Assembly: GCA_021292105.1 (NCBI GenBank)
Contig: CM037871.1
Span: forward strand, 60,906,866 to 60,970,865
Reading direction: 5' to 3'
Origin: Anadara kagoshimensis
Lineage: Eukaryota > Mollusca > Bivalvia > Arcoida > Arcidae
DNA length: 64,000 nucleotides
Both the position numbers and the translations under genes were made by a program. The notes under the pieces are model-generated. The model was given only the letters and a program-made list of their open reading frames with translations, was not told the DNA's origin and made no database searches. Shown here piece by piece: positions 18,700 through 30,069 of this stretch; position 1 is the stretch's first letter; each line of letters begins with the position of its first letter.

Positions 18700-20708
18700 C
18701 TAAAATACAGTTTGAAATAAAGAATCAGCTCTGTTTGGTCACATGATGTGATTAAGTAATGTGATATATACATGTAAATGTATACTTCATTCACATGTGA
18801 CTACAGTTCAGCCATCTTTCCTGTGATGGTTGGGCTGGTACACAATCACTCATTTTTGTGCGATTCATCATCACACCATAACTGATGACGAGAGAGATTA
18901 CTCCAACCACAGACTAATGTCACCATGGTTACCTACCAAACTACTGCAATAACCATGGTGCACCAGTATTATGCTACATGTTCAATAAAAGATGAAACAA
19001 ATATTAAACACACAGTAAACATGCATCCATTATAAAACCTCGACTTGTGACAGGCACAGGTACAATTAAGAGTTAGAGTAAATGAATTGGAGCAATTGTT
19101 TCACACTCCAGTCAAGATTCTTTCATTTATATCCAGGCGGTCAGTTCTGAACAGTTTAGGAAACTTCAGTGCCCAGAGACAACAACCAACCTTCTGCAAG
19201 CAAACTGGCAAATGTTCTCGCACTAGGATCTGCTAAAATGGGATTCGAACCCCAAGTGATAAGTAGCACATAAACATGCACTGTAGACTATGCAGCCATT
19301 GTCACCCCTTCAAGATGCACAAGAACAAAATGGTGGCAAGTGACATGCTTCAAGCTGTTATTATCTCACTTGTCTTATTCTATCTGTGATTATCAAAAAA
19401 AGTCCATGATTGAAGTTGGACAGAAAATTTCCAAGCCCTTTGTGAGGGTGAACCCACAACACTGACTTCAAAATCCTGTGTTATGTGCTTTTGATGTAAA
19501 ACCGTTTTAAACTACATGAAGTTTTTTACCTTTTGTTGACTGTCGGAATGTTTTTATCCACTTCTACATTTACATTGGGATTGCTGATTGTTGGTAAAAA
19601 TGACACAAGACATGAAGCCAAATCTTTGTTACCATCTAATAACAGCTCTATGTAATGGATAGTCTGTAAGGAAAACAAAACATTTGAATCAAGACTTTTT
19701 GAATGAACCAAGTCATGACATTCAAATCAACTTTAAGTGAAAGAGAGTTTTCCTGCTCATTCTGAAACAAGGTTAGCACAAGAAGAATAGTCTTACAGTT
19801 GCTGCTTTGCAGTAGCATTATATTATTCAAGACCTTTACCGAGAAAAGGGAAATGATTCCTAAAGGATTTCCCTTCTTGTTCATGTGGTTGACTATTTGA
19901 GACCTTGTTCAAACATGTATTCACTTATAAGACTTATACTGCTTATATCTACAATCCTATTTTTTTTTTCTACTGGGAACTAATTTCTTTAGAGTTTATA
20001 CTGAATGTAGTGGATATTACCAGCCCATTACATTAATCTCACTTGTCTTTTTTCCTTTAATCATATAAGACTGCAGAAATATGACACCACGAAAATAAAG
20101 CAATATACAGGACAATAGTAGCAGAGCTGAGCTAGTTGCAGTTGAGTTGAGTCATATAAAGTAGATATAATAGAGTGATTAACTGCAAGACTTTTTTGTC
20201 TGAAAATTTAAGCCTTATGGTAGAACCCTCGCTTTTCACCCGGAGGGCCGAGTTTGATCTTCAGCTGTGGCACTTGGTGAGGAAGTGAAGCGTTTCCTCC
20301 CTCCTGTTTCACAATGTATAACCTTTTTCTAAAAGAAACACTTGACAGGATATTGCATGCCAGCATGTAGGATTACAGGTCAACACGGGTAATATCTTTA
20401 GCCAAACTAGCATCATCAAAGTAAACAGAAAGAACTGCATTTACAAAATTACAGCATATGACCAGTGCAAATCTGGGAGTATCATATGATAAATTTGTGA
20501 TTCCTAATTACCCCACTACATATTGGTTAGTGGTTACCAGTATGTATTAAATAAATACCTTTTCCCTGTTACCATTTTCATTTGGGTCATAATCACACAA
20601 AACTGCTAGGAGTGTCCTAAATATATCTGTGTTATCATAATAGTTATACTTGATCATGTTAAGCAAAGCACTAAACGGAGCTACTTCATATCTGGTGATC
20701 TGATCCAT
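17376..20708 (-). CDS. PAH-domain protein with long disordered tail
   Basis: Three exons (20708-20559, 19663-19530, 18699-17376) join in phase to 535 residues. Residues ~10-75 (FSALLNMIKYNYYD, IFRTLLAVLCDYD, TIHYIELLLDG, DLASCLVSFLP) fit the four-helix paired amphipathic helix (PAH) pattern of SIN3: two hydrophobic helices, a GxxDL turn and FLP. In SIN3 this domain binds short amphipathic helices of repressors; for this protein a transcriptional scaffold role is inference. The remaining ~450 residues are Ser/Asn/Pro-rich and probably disordered, with two near-repeats (FPKPVNLP, FPKSVNLP) and a basic conserved-looking end (KPKKYTIAPNQVARKKLRL). SIN3 itself has several PAH domains and a histone-deacetylase interaction region not present here, so this is a different gene. 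I cannot name an orthologue. Confidence 0.82.
18800..19320 (-). mobile_element. Degraded tRNA-like SINE in intron 2
   Basis: The minus strand carries GGGGTTCGAATCCC (B box) near 19232-19245 and an anticodon-stem-like CATAGTCTACAGTGCATG upstream. The body extends towards 19090. The limits are uncertain. Confidence 0.45.
19530..19663 (-). CDS. PAH-protein exon 2
   Basis: Acceptor TTTTCCTTACAG (minus strand), donor GTAAAA. It encodes TIHYIELLLDGNKDLASCLV to VNKR, the second half of the PAH domain, and ends in phase 2. Confidence 0.85.
20200..20310 (+). mobile_element. tRNA-like SINE head
   Basis: GTAGAACCCTCGCTTTTCAC followed by CGAGTTTGATCTTC resembles a degenerate A-box/B-box pair, with a non-tRNA tail (GTTTCCTCCCTCCTG). 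It lies in intron 1 of the coding region. Confidence 0.4.
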
Positions 20709-20719
20709 CTCTCAACAAA
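20559..20719 (-). CDS. PAH-protein first coding exon
   Basis: ATG at 20708-20706; 50 codons to the donor GTATTT after ...NGNREK. An acceptor-like TTTTTATATAG ends at 20720, so eleven bases of 5'UTR (20719-20709) probably belong to this exon, with a non-coding first exon upstream near the divergent promoter. Confidence 0.82.
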
Positions 20720-20854
20720 CTATATAAAAAATGGAAAGTAAATTATCTTATAGTTATTATAGATAAATAAGTTTGAAAGAAGGTATGTAATAGCATCAAC
20801 TTCTTAAATTTCTTGTAAGTACCAGTAAGTAGTGTTGAAGATTAGGGCTATGCC

Positions 20855-22685
20855 AGTTAGGTATATACTCAGTGACTGAGACAGTAGACAGACAGGTCCA
20901 ATACTGGGAGAGCTGAAAGCCCAGTTGGGTATATACTCAGTGACTGAGACAGTAGACAGACAGGTCCAATACTGGGAGAGCTGAAAGCCCAGTTGGGTAT
21001 ATACTCAGTGACTGAGACAATAGACAGACAGGTCCAATACTGGGAGAGCTGAAAGCCCAGTTGGGTATATACTCAGTGGCTGAGACAATAGACAGACAGG
21101 TCCAATACTGGGAGAGCTGAAAGCCCAGTTGGGTATATACTCAGTGGCTGAGACAGTAGACAGACAGGTCCAATACTGGGAGAGCTGAAAGCCCAGTTGG
21201 GTATATACTCAGTGGCTGAGACAATAGACAGACAGGTCCAATACTGGGAGAGCTGAAAGCCCAGTTGGGTATATACTCAGTGGCTGAGACAGTAGACAGA
21301 CAGGTCCAATACTGGGAGAGCTGAAAGCCCAGTTGGGTATATACTCAGTGGCTGAGACAGTAGACAGACAGGTCCAATACTGGGAGAGCTGAAAGCCCAG
21401 TTGGGTATATACTCAGTCGCTAAAACAGTAGACAGACAGGTCCAATACTGGGAGAGCTGAAAGCCCAGTTGGGTATATACTCAGTGGCTGAGACAATAGA
21501 CAGACAGGTCCAATACTGGGAGAGCTGAAAGCCCAGTTGGGTATATACTCAGTGGCTGAGACAGTAGACAGACAGGTCCAATACTGGGAGAGCTGAAAGG
21601 CCAGTTGGGTATATACTCAGTGGCTGAGACAGTAGACAGACAGGTCCAATACTGGGAGAGCTGAAAGCCCAGTTGGGTATATACTCAGTGGCTGAGACAG
21701 TAGACAGACAGGTCCAATACTGGGAGCTGAAAGCCCAGTTGGGTATATACTCAGTGGCTGAGACAATAGACAGACAGGTCCAATACTGGGAGAGCTGAAA
21801 GCCCAGTTGGGTATATACTCAGTGGCTGAGACAGTAGACAGACAGGTCCAATACTGGGAGAGCTGAAAGCCCAGTTGGGTATATACTCAGTGGCTGAGAC
21901 AGTAGACAGACAGGTCCAATACTGGGAGAGCTGAAAGCCCAGTTGGGTATATACTCAGTGGCTGAGACAGTAGACAGACAGGTCCAATACTGGGAGAGCT
22001 GAAAGCCCAGTTGGGTATATACTCAGTGGCTAAAACAGTAGACAGACAGGTCCAATACTGGGAGAGCTGAAAGCCCAGTTGGGTATATACTCAGTGGCTA
22101 AAACAGTAGACAGACAGGTCCAATACTGGGAGAGCTGAAAGCCCAGTTGGGTATATACTTAGTGACTGAGACAGTAGACAGACAGGTCCAATACTGGGAG
22201 AGCTGAAAGCCCAGTTGGGTATATACTCAGTGGCTGAGACAGTAGACAGACAGGTCCAATACTGGGAGAGCTGAAAGCCCAGTTGGGTATATACTTAGTG
22301 ACTGAGACAGTAGACAGACAGGTCCAATACTGGGAGAGCTGAAAGCCCAGTTGGGTATATACTCAGTGGCTAAAACAGTAGACAGACAGGTCCAATACTG
22401 GGAGAGCTGAAAGCCCAGTTGGGTATATACTCAGTGGCTAAAACAGTAGACAGACAGGTCCAATACTGGGAGAGCTGAAAGTCCAGTTGGGTATATACTC
22501 AGTGGCTAAAACAGTAGACAGACAGGTCCAATACTGGGAGAGCTGAAAGCCCAGTTGGGTATATACTCAGTGGCTGAGACAATAGACAGACAGGTCCAAT
22601 ACTGGGAGAGCTGAAAGCCCAGTTGGGTATATACTCAGTGGCTAAAACAGTAGACAGACAGGTCCAATACTGGGAGAGCTGATAT
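20855..22685. repeat. Minisatellite, 68-bp unit, about 27 copies
   Basis: The unit contains CCAGTTGGGTATATACTCAG, AGACAGTAGACAGACAGGTC and ACTGGGAGAGCTGAAAGC. It is very homogeneous: variants are mainly GACTGAGA/GGCTGAGA/GGCTAAAA and CAGTAGA/CAATAGA. It lies between the first coding exon of the PAH gene and its inferred promoter, so most likely inside a 5'UTR intron. Confidence 0.95.
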
Positions 22686-22746
22686 CCAATTATTGTAGCA
22701 CTAGTTTTGTTTGAGTAATAAATTAAAGATGGGATCATAGACAGAG

Positions 22747-22770
22747 AGTAAGAGAGAGAGAGAGAGAGAG
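22747..22770. repeat. (AG)n microsatellite
   Basis: A run of GA/AG dinucleotides immediately after the 68-bp array. Confidence 0.8.
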
Positions 22771-22968
22771 CTGTAGTAGGTTACCTGTCGGTCGACCTGT
22801 GATTCGGTGCAAAATGCATTCAGTTTGTTATTTCATAAGTATCTTGATATTTGTTTTTCAATAGTTATGTGTTCCAGCTGAAAATGTTAACGGAAAATTA
22901 AACAGTTGGTATGAATACAGCAGTATCAAACACATTCTTGTTTCAAAATCCCCCGCCTTTTTACTCAC

Positions 22969-23097
22969 GGATTTAAATTTGATTATCGCCCTTGCCGAAT
23001 CACAAGGCGGCGACGTATTGTAAACTTCCGTAACGAATGACGCCAGTGATACATTTCCTGGTTTTTAAATAATTATGCTTGGATAACAACCACAACT
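22969..23097. promoter_or_regulatory. Inferred divergent promoter and 5'UTRs
   Basis: The start codon of the + strand gene (23098) and a minus-strand donor-like CC/GTGAGT (exon end at 22969) bracket a short interval. It is locally GC- and CpG-richer (CTTGCCGAATCACAAGGCGG, CGACG, AACGAATGACGCCAG) than its AT-rich surroundings. It has no TATA box. This fits a shared CpG-type promoter for genes 2 and 3; the transcription starts are inferred. Confidence 0.5.
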
Positions 23098-23760
23098 ATG
23101 TCTACATTTGATAACAACACAGATGGAGATCGGAGAGACCTAGCTCTTCAAAGAGAGGGGCATATTGACAATGAGAATACTGAATTATCCGAACAAACTA
23201 TTGTAAATGGAACAATTTCTCCAGAATCTGGAGTTGTTTTAGAAACAGGTGTCACCGATGTTACACAGGCAGAACACAGCGATGGGACAGGTTCTCCTGA
23301 AGCCTCACCAACACAACCTAATAAACTAATGTCCTTTGACCTTACGAATCCCGAAGAAATAATCAAGATGTTAGAGACTGTAGAATTAACAGATGAAGAG
23401 ACAGATGCATTATTGTATGAGGCGTACAATGTGAATTCAAAATTAAAAGAAGCTTTACGCAGAAAAGAAAAGTCAGGAGGGGATTATGATCCATCAGTAA
23501 TTAATGGATCAGTTGTCATGGCTCCTGAGAATATGTCAAATTCACCACCATATGATTCTAGAGCTGCATCTGGAAAAAGTAGGGATGGTTTTCCACAAAA
23601 GGCCCCATTGCCTCCAATTGCTAGTTCCAACAGAAATAATCCCAATGGAGGGGTTTATAGTGCTAAATTACGAAGACCTGTTCCACCACCATCTAGTATT
23701 TCCAGACGAATGACTGCATCTTCACATGCTGGATATCGAACAAAACCATCTCCCTCAAAA
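23098..23760 (+). CDS. Uncharacterised protein, exon 1
   Basis: The ATG at 23098 is the first in frame after the promoter-like interval. The exon ends ...KPSPSK before GTAATT at 23761. Confidence 0.8.
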
Positions 23761-25990
23761 GTAATTTTGATTTTATTAATATTACTGTCCTTTTACTCTG
23801 CTGGAGAGAAAGGAATAACGCTAATATTTCAAAGATTTGAATGGCACGGTTAAAATCAATTAACCATTTACTTACATGAGCCGAGTCGTTGCTAATAATC
23901 CTTATTTCGATCTAATCCGTGTATTATAACTCCTTTAATGCACCAAAACATGTTTTGGATGGGTGTTTACAATGGTAAAAATTTTGACAAAATGGTGGAG
24001 TCTTTCTTGTGACGTAATGATGATGGAAGAATTTATTATTTACGTAGGTTCGCGAGGGGTACAATGAAGGGTAGTTCAAAGGTCGGGTTGAGTTTAAAAG
24101 TTTGAATTTAGGTCAATTAATTTCAAAAGTTTGAAAATGCAGAAAGGACTTTATTAAATCGATTTTGGTCATCCAGTTACGCAAAAATCAATCCGTTCTT
24201 GAGCTGCACTAACCTACGTAAATAGTCGACTCTTTCGTCAAGACAATGTAACATAAAGAACCCCACCATTTAGTAAAAAAGATTACCATTGTAAACACCC
24301 ACCCAGGTTATATTTTGTCGCATAAAATGATATATTAAGCAAGGATGGAACCGAAACAGAAATTTTCAGTTACGACTCGGCTCATGTAAGTAAAAGAATC
24401 ATTGATTTATACCCGTCGTATTGAAATTTATAGAGTATTTTGCGATCTTGCTTTCTCCGAAATAGGCTAAATAAACAGTAGGGAAATCAATCAATCCAAG
24501 AATTAACCATGGGCCTTCCTAATATTAACAACACTATACTGAATTACACAGCCATCTGTTGAGTTTTGTCTGCTACATGTAACAATATAGCTACATGGTA
24601 TAGTATGTACTATGTACAGGTTAAGAGACGTTACTACAGTCTCACCTATGGGGTACCTTTTAGGCAAAACGGTAGAGCGCTCGTTTTGCAAACGTTCAAC
24701 ACAAGGTGGATTCCTGGCGTCGGGGAAAGGGAGTTTTATTACTGTTTTTTCATTGTAACTAGTATTTACATTACTAATGACGCCCTCAATGGGACCCTGC
24801 CTTTGAATGTCGACATCCATCAAAGTGCAACTGCAGGAAAGATCCCAATAAAATTCACAAATATAATTAATAATAATAATAATATCTTTATTGTCTCAAA
24901 CTCAATTACAATAATTGGTTATCATGGTTATGGCAAGTAATTCAATAAACATGAAACATAATGAACAAGAAATCATAAAAAAAATGTAACTGACAAATGT
25001 ATACATATATAACAAATTAATATTTTACAGATAATGTGATGTAATACTGCAAGGATTTTATTAAGTAATTTTAGTTTTACCTATTTCAAGGCACTCGATA
25101 ATAAAATTTGATGTTATTTTCAGGATCTCTTTTATATTGCAATATATTAATATATGTTACTATGTATGTGTTAGGATACGTCTTCAAGGGGCGAAGACTA
25201 AAGGGGAGGGATGTAGATGTAGCGATATTGCTACATGGTATAGTATGTAATATGTACAAGTCAAGACACTACTGTCTCACCTATGAGGTACCTTTTAGGT
25301 GAAATGATAGAGCGCTTGCTATACAAACTGGTGACCTTCAATTCCCAGCGTCAGGGAAAGGGAATTCAATAACTACATGTAATTTAATTGTAACTAGCAT
25401 ATATGTTAAATACACTTCTCTATTCCAATTTTTTAATTCATTTACATTGAATCGAAACATTATATGGTCATCCCTCAAGTCAACATACATATCCATATTG
25501 GCTAACCATCTGCTAGGGTTGTCAAGCTCATTGGAATGAAAGGCTGCTTGAACCAAGACCTTCCTAATATATCAGCAAAGTCTATCAAAAGTGCTATTAC
25601 TTCAACTAGCAATTGTCTGTGACATTTTCAGGAAAAACTAATTCCAATCTATCATTGATATTTAACAGCTGTTTATTTACAATAGCAGTACAAAAGTGCT
25701 AACATCAAATTCTTAGCTCAAGCATCATAGTTGCTGCTCATTGTTAAAGTTTTTGAAGGACAAGAATTCAGGTGAATTACACCAGGCTATTCATCTAACT
25801 GTTTTTATTTAAAAATTCCATAGAAACTTCCTATCATTTCATTCTAAAATTTCAAAATCAGAATTTTGTCTTTACTGTCTATAAAATTAATATTTGTCAT
25901 TTTCAGAGGCAAGGATCTGGAAAAGTAAGAGAGAAAGAACCAATTCCAATAAAAGAAAGACCACCATGGGATGATAGATTTTCATATTAG
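23098..25990 (+). CDS. Uncharacterised protein, two exons, 248 aa
   Basis: Exon 1 (23098-23760, 221 codons, donor GTAATT) joins exon 2 (25907-25990, acceptor ATTTTCAG, 27 codons plus TAG) in phase 0. Seen: an acidic, Thr/Ser-rich N-terminus; a predicted helical segment at residues ~78-125 (MSFDLTNPEEIIKMLETVEL, LLYEAYNVNSKLKEALRRKE); a Pro/Ser-rich stretch (~150-215, with KAPLPPI and RRPVPPPSS); and a compact C-terminus, IPIKERPPWDDRFSY. No signal peptide or membrane segment. The join at a plausible donor/acceptor and the aromatic C-terminal motif argue for a real gene. I do not recognise the family and assign no function. Reading through the donor would instead add ~30 residues and stop at 23853, which looks like intron. 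Confidence 0.75.
23867..24394. mobile_element. MITE with long imperfect TIRs (528 bp)
   Basis: Left end TTTACTTACATGAGCCGAGT; the right end is its inverted complement (ACTCGGCTCATGTAAGTAAA). The arms remain complementary for over 100 bp (for example GGGTGTTTACAATGGTAA on the left, TTACCATTGTAAACACCC on the right). There is no open frame. It sits in the intron of the two-exon gene; no target duplication was resolved. Confidence 0.85.
24575..24745 (+). mobile_element. tRNA-headed SINE, copy 1
   Basis: Contains CTACATGGTATAGTATGTAC, then GGTACCTTTTAGGCAAAACG with GTAGAGCGCTCG (anticodon-stem-like) and GGTGGATTCCTGG (B-box-like). A second copy lies 600 bp downstream in the same orientation. Confidence 0.6.
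25205..25375 (+). mobile_element. tRNA-headed SINE, copy 2
   Basis: Diverged copy of the element at 24575-24745, sharing CTACATGGTATAGTATGTAA, GTACCTTTTAGGTGAAATGA and GTAGAGCG-like sequence. Both lie in the intron of the two-exon gene. Confidence 0.6.
25907..25990 (+). CDS. Uncharacterised protein, exon 2
   Basis: Acceptor ATTTTCAG at 25899-25906. It encodes RQGSGKVREKEPIPIKERPP followed by WDDRFSY and TAG at 25988-25990. Confidence 0.78.
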   Translation, partial: RQGSGKVREKEPIPIKERPPWDDRFSY

Positions 25991-27862
25991 ATAATTGTTT
26001 TTGTTCTTTTGGTGTCTAGTCATAATTAAGTTGTGATTACTGTCTAAAATGAACACTAGTACAACAGTGTTACAAGACAATGTCTCCAACACATACAGTG
26101 GAGTTCAGCCTTGTGCATTGTGATAACTGGCACTGCATTTATTTTTGTTCTTTGATGAAAAAACGTTTGATGATGAATACATTTATTATGTTGTGATGAA
26201 TGTGTGTACACATATGTAAATGACACATAAATCACATTTGGTTATGGTGCACATGTGTTTTTTTCATGTTGTTTTTCATATTTAACTTCATAGTTATAGA
26301 TAAATACATCACAACAATTGCCACTTTGTAGACATTTAAAAAAATTAAAATGCTTGTTAGTTACTTTTAAATGTACCTGTTAAAATTTAATTGTTTCTTG
26401 TTAGTCTGTAACACAAAACAAGTGAGAGCAGTACCTGGTAATATAGGAATATTCTAAAGATTTGCTCAAAATTTCTAAAACTCATAATTAAATTTTTTAG
26501 AATGTTTGGTTCTAAATTAAAGTGATGTATTATTTGGTGTTAAAGATCTACATCCACTTCTCTACAGAAGCTGTAGGATTTTCTATAGATACCCGGTATA
26601 TAAAAATGTACACAAAGAATACTTGAAGAACTGTCAACTAGCCATGCCAAGTCATCAGAGGTGATCTGTCAATGAGGTGATATTTTGGGGTTTCAAAAAT
26701 TTAGGCATTAGGTAGGTTAGTTCCTGGTCAAATTCTCTCAACCTAACTTTTATATTTCATGTATTTATTTTCATCATTTCTATCTATGGGGCCTGATAGG
26801 TTACTGTGTTGAGCCCTCTTTTCTTCTTTCCAAGCCTTCTCTAACACCTATGGTAGTTTCTTTTCTGTTGTTCTCTTTGCTTTTCCATGCTTCATCTTTC
26901 TATTTTTGCTGACTACTTCAATGGGTTTTGCAAGTGAACCACATAATCAATACCTCTTTCATTCTTGTGTAGATGAATTTGGAAAACATTTACATCAGAA
27001 ATTCCTGGGGCATAATAAGTTTCACTGCAAAACATCAACTCTTGTGGTTCCATATCAAATGAAAATATTTGTTCCACACTAACATTAGAGGGGTTACCAC
27101 ATAGTACATGGACAAACTTGGGTTACCCCATTAAACTTCATTGGTGACATCACATGATCTACACACCTATATGATTTGGATGTATAATATATTTATTTTA
27201 GTTAGTGTGCACTGTGTACATGTATATATGTAAATTATTTACCAAAGCATTGATACAAAAAGCTTTAATACTATAATATCTTGCCAATGCAACAATAGTT
27301 CATTTCATTTTATTATTGTTATTGTTGAAGTTTATTATCAGTATAATTATTTTAATTATTCTTAAATAATTATTTTGTTTTACATGGTACAATTTTGTAC
27401 CAATTTGACAAATCCAAGAATTGACTTACTATTAGAACTATGACCCTAGAGAATTGACATATTACATTAAATTTTGCCTTTAATCATCATTTTTAAAGTT
27501 TTTTTTAGTCTAAGGGTAATATTTTTCTCCTTACAAAGTCTGGGTACCCAAATTCTAACTTGCTCAAGACATTTTGCTCCTGAAGCTGCATATGAAATGC
27601 TAAAAAAAACCATTTAGGGTCACAGTCAGGAATAGCATATTAACATGAATTGCTTTTCTGTTCATTCAATATGCTATTCCTGACTCATTTACAATACAGA
27701 ATGAATACACTCAAATAGAATGTTATTTCTTAAATATGTAGGCAAGTGTATTTAAAAATAAAATGAAACGTGTAGAAATTAATACAGCATTGTAAAAAAA
27801 ATTGTGAATTTAGTAAACAATCAAGGTGTTGATATTTTGCTTGTATACTAGTAGTATGAATT
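25991..27862. other. 3' flank / intergenic
   Basis: AT-rich with no open frame of note. The first part is presumably 3'UTR. No recognised repeat. Confidence 0.4.
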
Positions 27863-28329
27863 TTTAGCTCACCTGAGCCAAAGGCTCAGATGAGCTATTG
27901 CAATCTATCACCGTCCGTCGTGTGTAAACTTTACATTTTAATCTTCTCCTCCAAAACTACTGGGGCAAATTTGATGAAACTTGGCGATTATCATGCCTGG
28001 GTAGCAGCCTTTAAAAATTGTGTTCGGGGTTTGGCCATGCCCAACAAGATGGCCGCCATTACTAAAAATAGCAAAAAGACAAAAAAATCTTCTTCTCTGA
28101 AACCAAAAGGTGCAGGCAAATTTTGATTAGATTTTTAGATTCAGCATACCTGGGAACATTAAAATTGTGTTTTTCATGAAAATTGAACGAAAAATAGGTC
28201 ACGCGTTTTTTGCGTAAAATTATGTAATTTTGAAAATGAGACATTTATTGTTATAACTCAATAACGGCTGAAGATAATTGTATGGAGTTTTCACTGTTGA
28301 TCTTGTCTTGCTATTTTCAACCAAAAGAT

Positions 28330-29790
28330 GTCAAGGTCAAAGGTCAAGGTCATGTCCCTGTTTTTGACCTTTGATAAAAAATGCTATTTTTTAAACATTT
28401 TAGGTGATAATGGCATGGGATTTTCAGTTAATTGTAGGTATTGACATGACGATCATTTTGATACATAGATCAAGGTCATGAGTTCAAAGGTCAAGGATGC
28501 ACAACTATTTCTGTTATAGTTGATTATCTGCAAAACTATTAACTTTTTGTATAGGCATATATATTAGAATATTGTAGGTAATGGCACAATGGTCATTTTG
28601 ATATATTTATAAAGGTCATGGGTTCAAAGGTCAAGGTCACAGATGCGAAAGTGTATCAAAATAGTTAATTATCTTGAAAACTATAAACTTTGTGTATAGA
28701 CATGTATATGACAATATTGAAGGAATTGATTTAACAATCATTTTGATATATAGATAAAGGTCATGGGTTCAAAGGTCAAGGTCACAGATGCGAAAGTGTA
28801 CCAAAATGGTTAATTATCTCGAAAAAAATAAACTTTTTGTATAGACATGTATATTACAATATTGAAGGAATTGATTTAACGATGATTTTGATATATAGAT
28901 AAAGGTCATGGGTTCAAAGGTCAAGGTCACAGATGCGAAAAAATACCGAAATGGTTAATTATCTAGAAAACTATTAACTTTTTGTATAAACATGTATATT
29001 ACAATATTGTAGGAATTGATTTAACGATCATTTTGATATGTAGATTAAGGTCATGGGTTCAAAGATCAAGGTCATAGATGCAAATCAATACATAAATGGT
29101 TAATTATCTTGAAAACTTTTAACTTTTTGTATAGACATGTATATTGGAATATTGTAGGTTTTGATTTAACGATCATTTTGATATATAGATTAATGTCATG
29201 GGTTCAAAGGTCAAGGTCACAGATGCGAAAGAATACTGAAATGGTTAATTATCTAAAAACTATAAGCTTTTTGTATAGACATGTAAAATACAATATTGTA
29301 GGAATTGATTTAAAGATCATTTTTATATATAGATTAAGGTCATGGGTTCAAAGGTCAAAGTCACAGATGCGAAAGTGTACCAAAATGGTCAATTATCTCA
29401 AAAACTGTTAACTTTTTGTATAGACATGTATATTAGAATATTGTAGGTTTTGAATTAACGATCATTTTGATATATAGATTAATGTCATGCGTTCAAAGGT
29501 CAAGGTCACAGATGCGAAAGAATACTGAAATGGTTAATTATCTTAAATCTATAAGCTTTTTGTGTAGACATGTATAATACAATGTTGTAGGAATTGATTT
29601 AACAATCATTTTGATATATAGATTAAGGTCAGGGATTCAAAGGTCAAGGTCACAGATGGGAAAGGATACTGAAATGGTTAATTATCTCGAAAACTATTAA
29701 CTTTTTGTATAGGCATGTATATTCGAATATTGTAGGTAATGGCCTAACAATCATTTTGATATATAGATGAAGGTCATAGTTTCATACTTT
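28330..29790 (+). repeat. ~145-bp tandem core, about 10 units
   Basis: Units share GATATATAGATTAAGGTCAT, GGGTTCAAAGGTCAAGGTCA, ATGGTTAATTATCT and CTTTTTGTATAGACATGTAT. Seven units keep AAAGGTCAAGGTCA exactly; three have one or two changes. Spacing between the motif copies is 142-147 bp. Confidence 0.9.
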
Positions 29791-29834
29791 TGTTTTTACT
29801 TTTTTAGCTGTTTATAAATAATGTATTGTAGCTA

Positions 29835-29837
<3 letters not shown>

Positions 29838-29882
<45 letters not shown>

Positions 29883-29897
29883 TATATATATAATATA
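29838..29897. repeat. (AT)n microsatellite
   Basis: Alternating AT with two short interruptions, inside the 27863-30069 element. Confidence 0.95.
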
Positions 29898-30069
29898 TGT
29901 AGCAATTTTGGGACAAGGTATGATTAATTTGCAAAAATCCTTGCATTTAATTCTGCCTTACTGCTGAAAATTAGGAGTTCTCTTTAATAAATGTTATTGA
30001 CCATTGAACCTCTGCATGAGATTTGTACTTAGCTTCAGGTGAGCGTTAAGGCCCATGGGCCTCTTGTTA

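Larger units (their letters stand above)
27863..30069 (+). mobile_element. Non-autonomous element with end hairpins and internal tandem core
   Basis: It begins TTAGCTCACCTGAGCC, immediately self-complementary with GGCTCAGATGAGC. It ends in the perfect palindrome GGCCCATGGGCC followed by TCTTGTT. Between lie CACCGTCCGTCGTGTG, CAAGATGGCCGCC and a tandem core of ~145-bp units. Hairpins at both ends with no TIRs, plus a minisatellite core, resemble the Helitron-derived 'tandem-core' elements of bivalves; the class is inference. It carries no transposase or helicase, and short open frames within it are incidental. Confidence 0.75.

Noticed and set aside
24503..24940. Overlapping open frames of 106 and 124 codons on both strands
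   Set aside because: They lie over a tRNA-headed SINE inside an intron.
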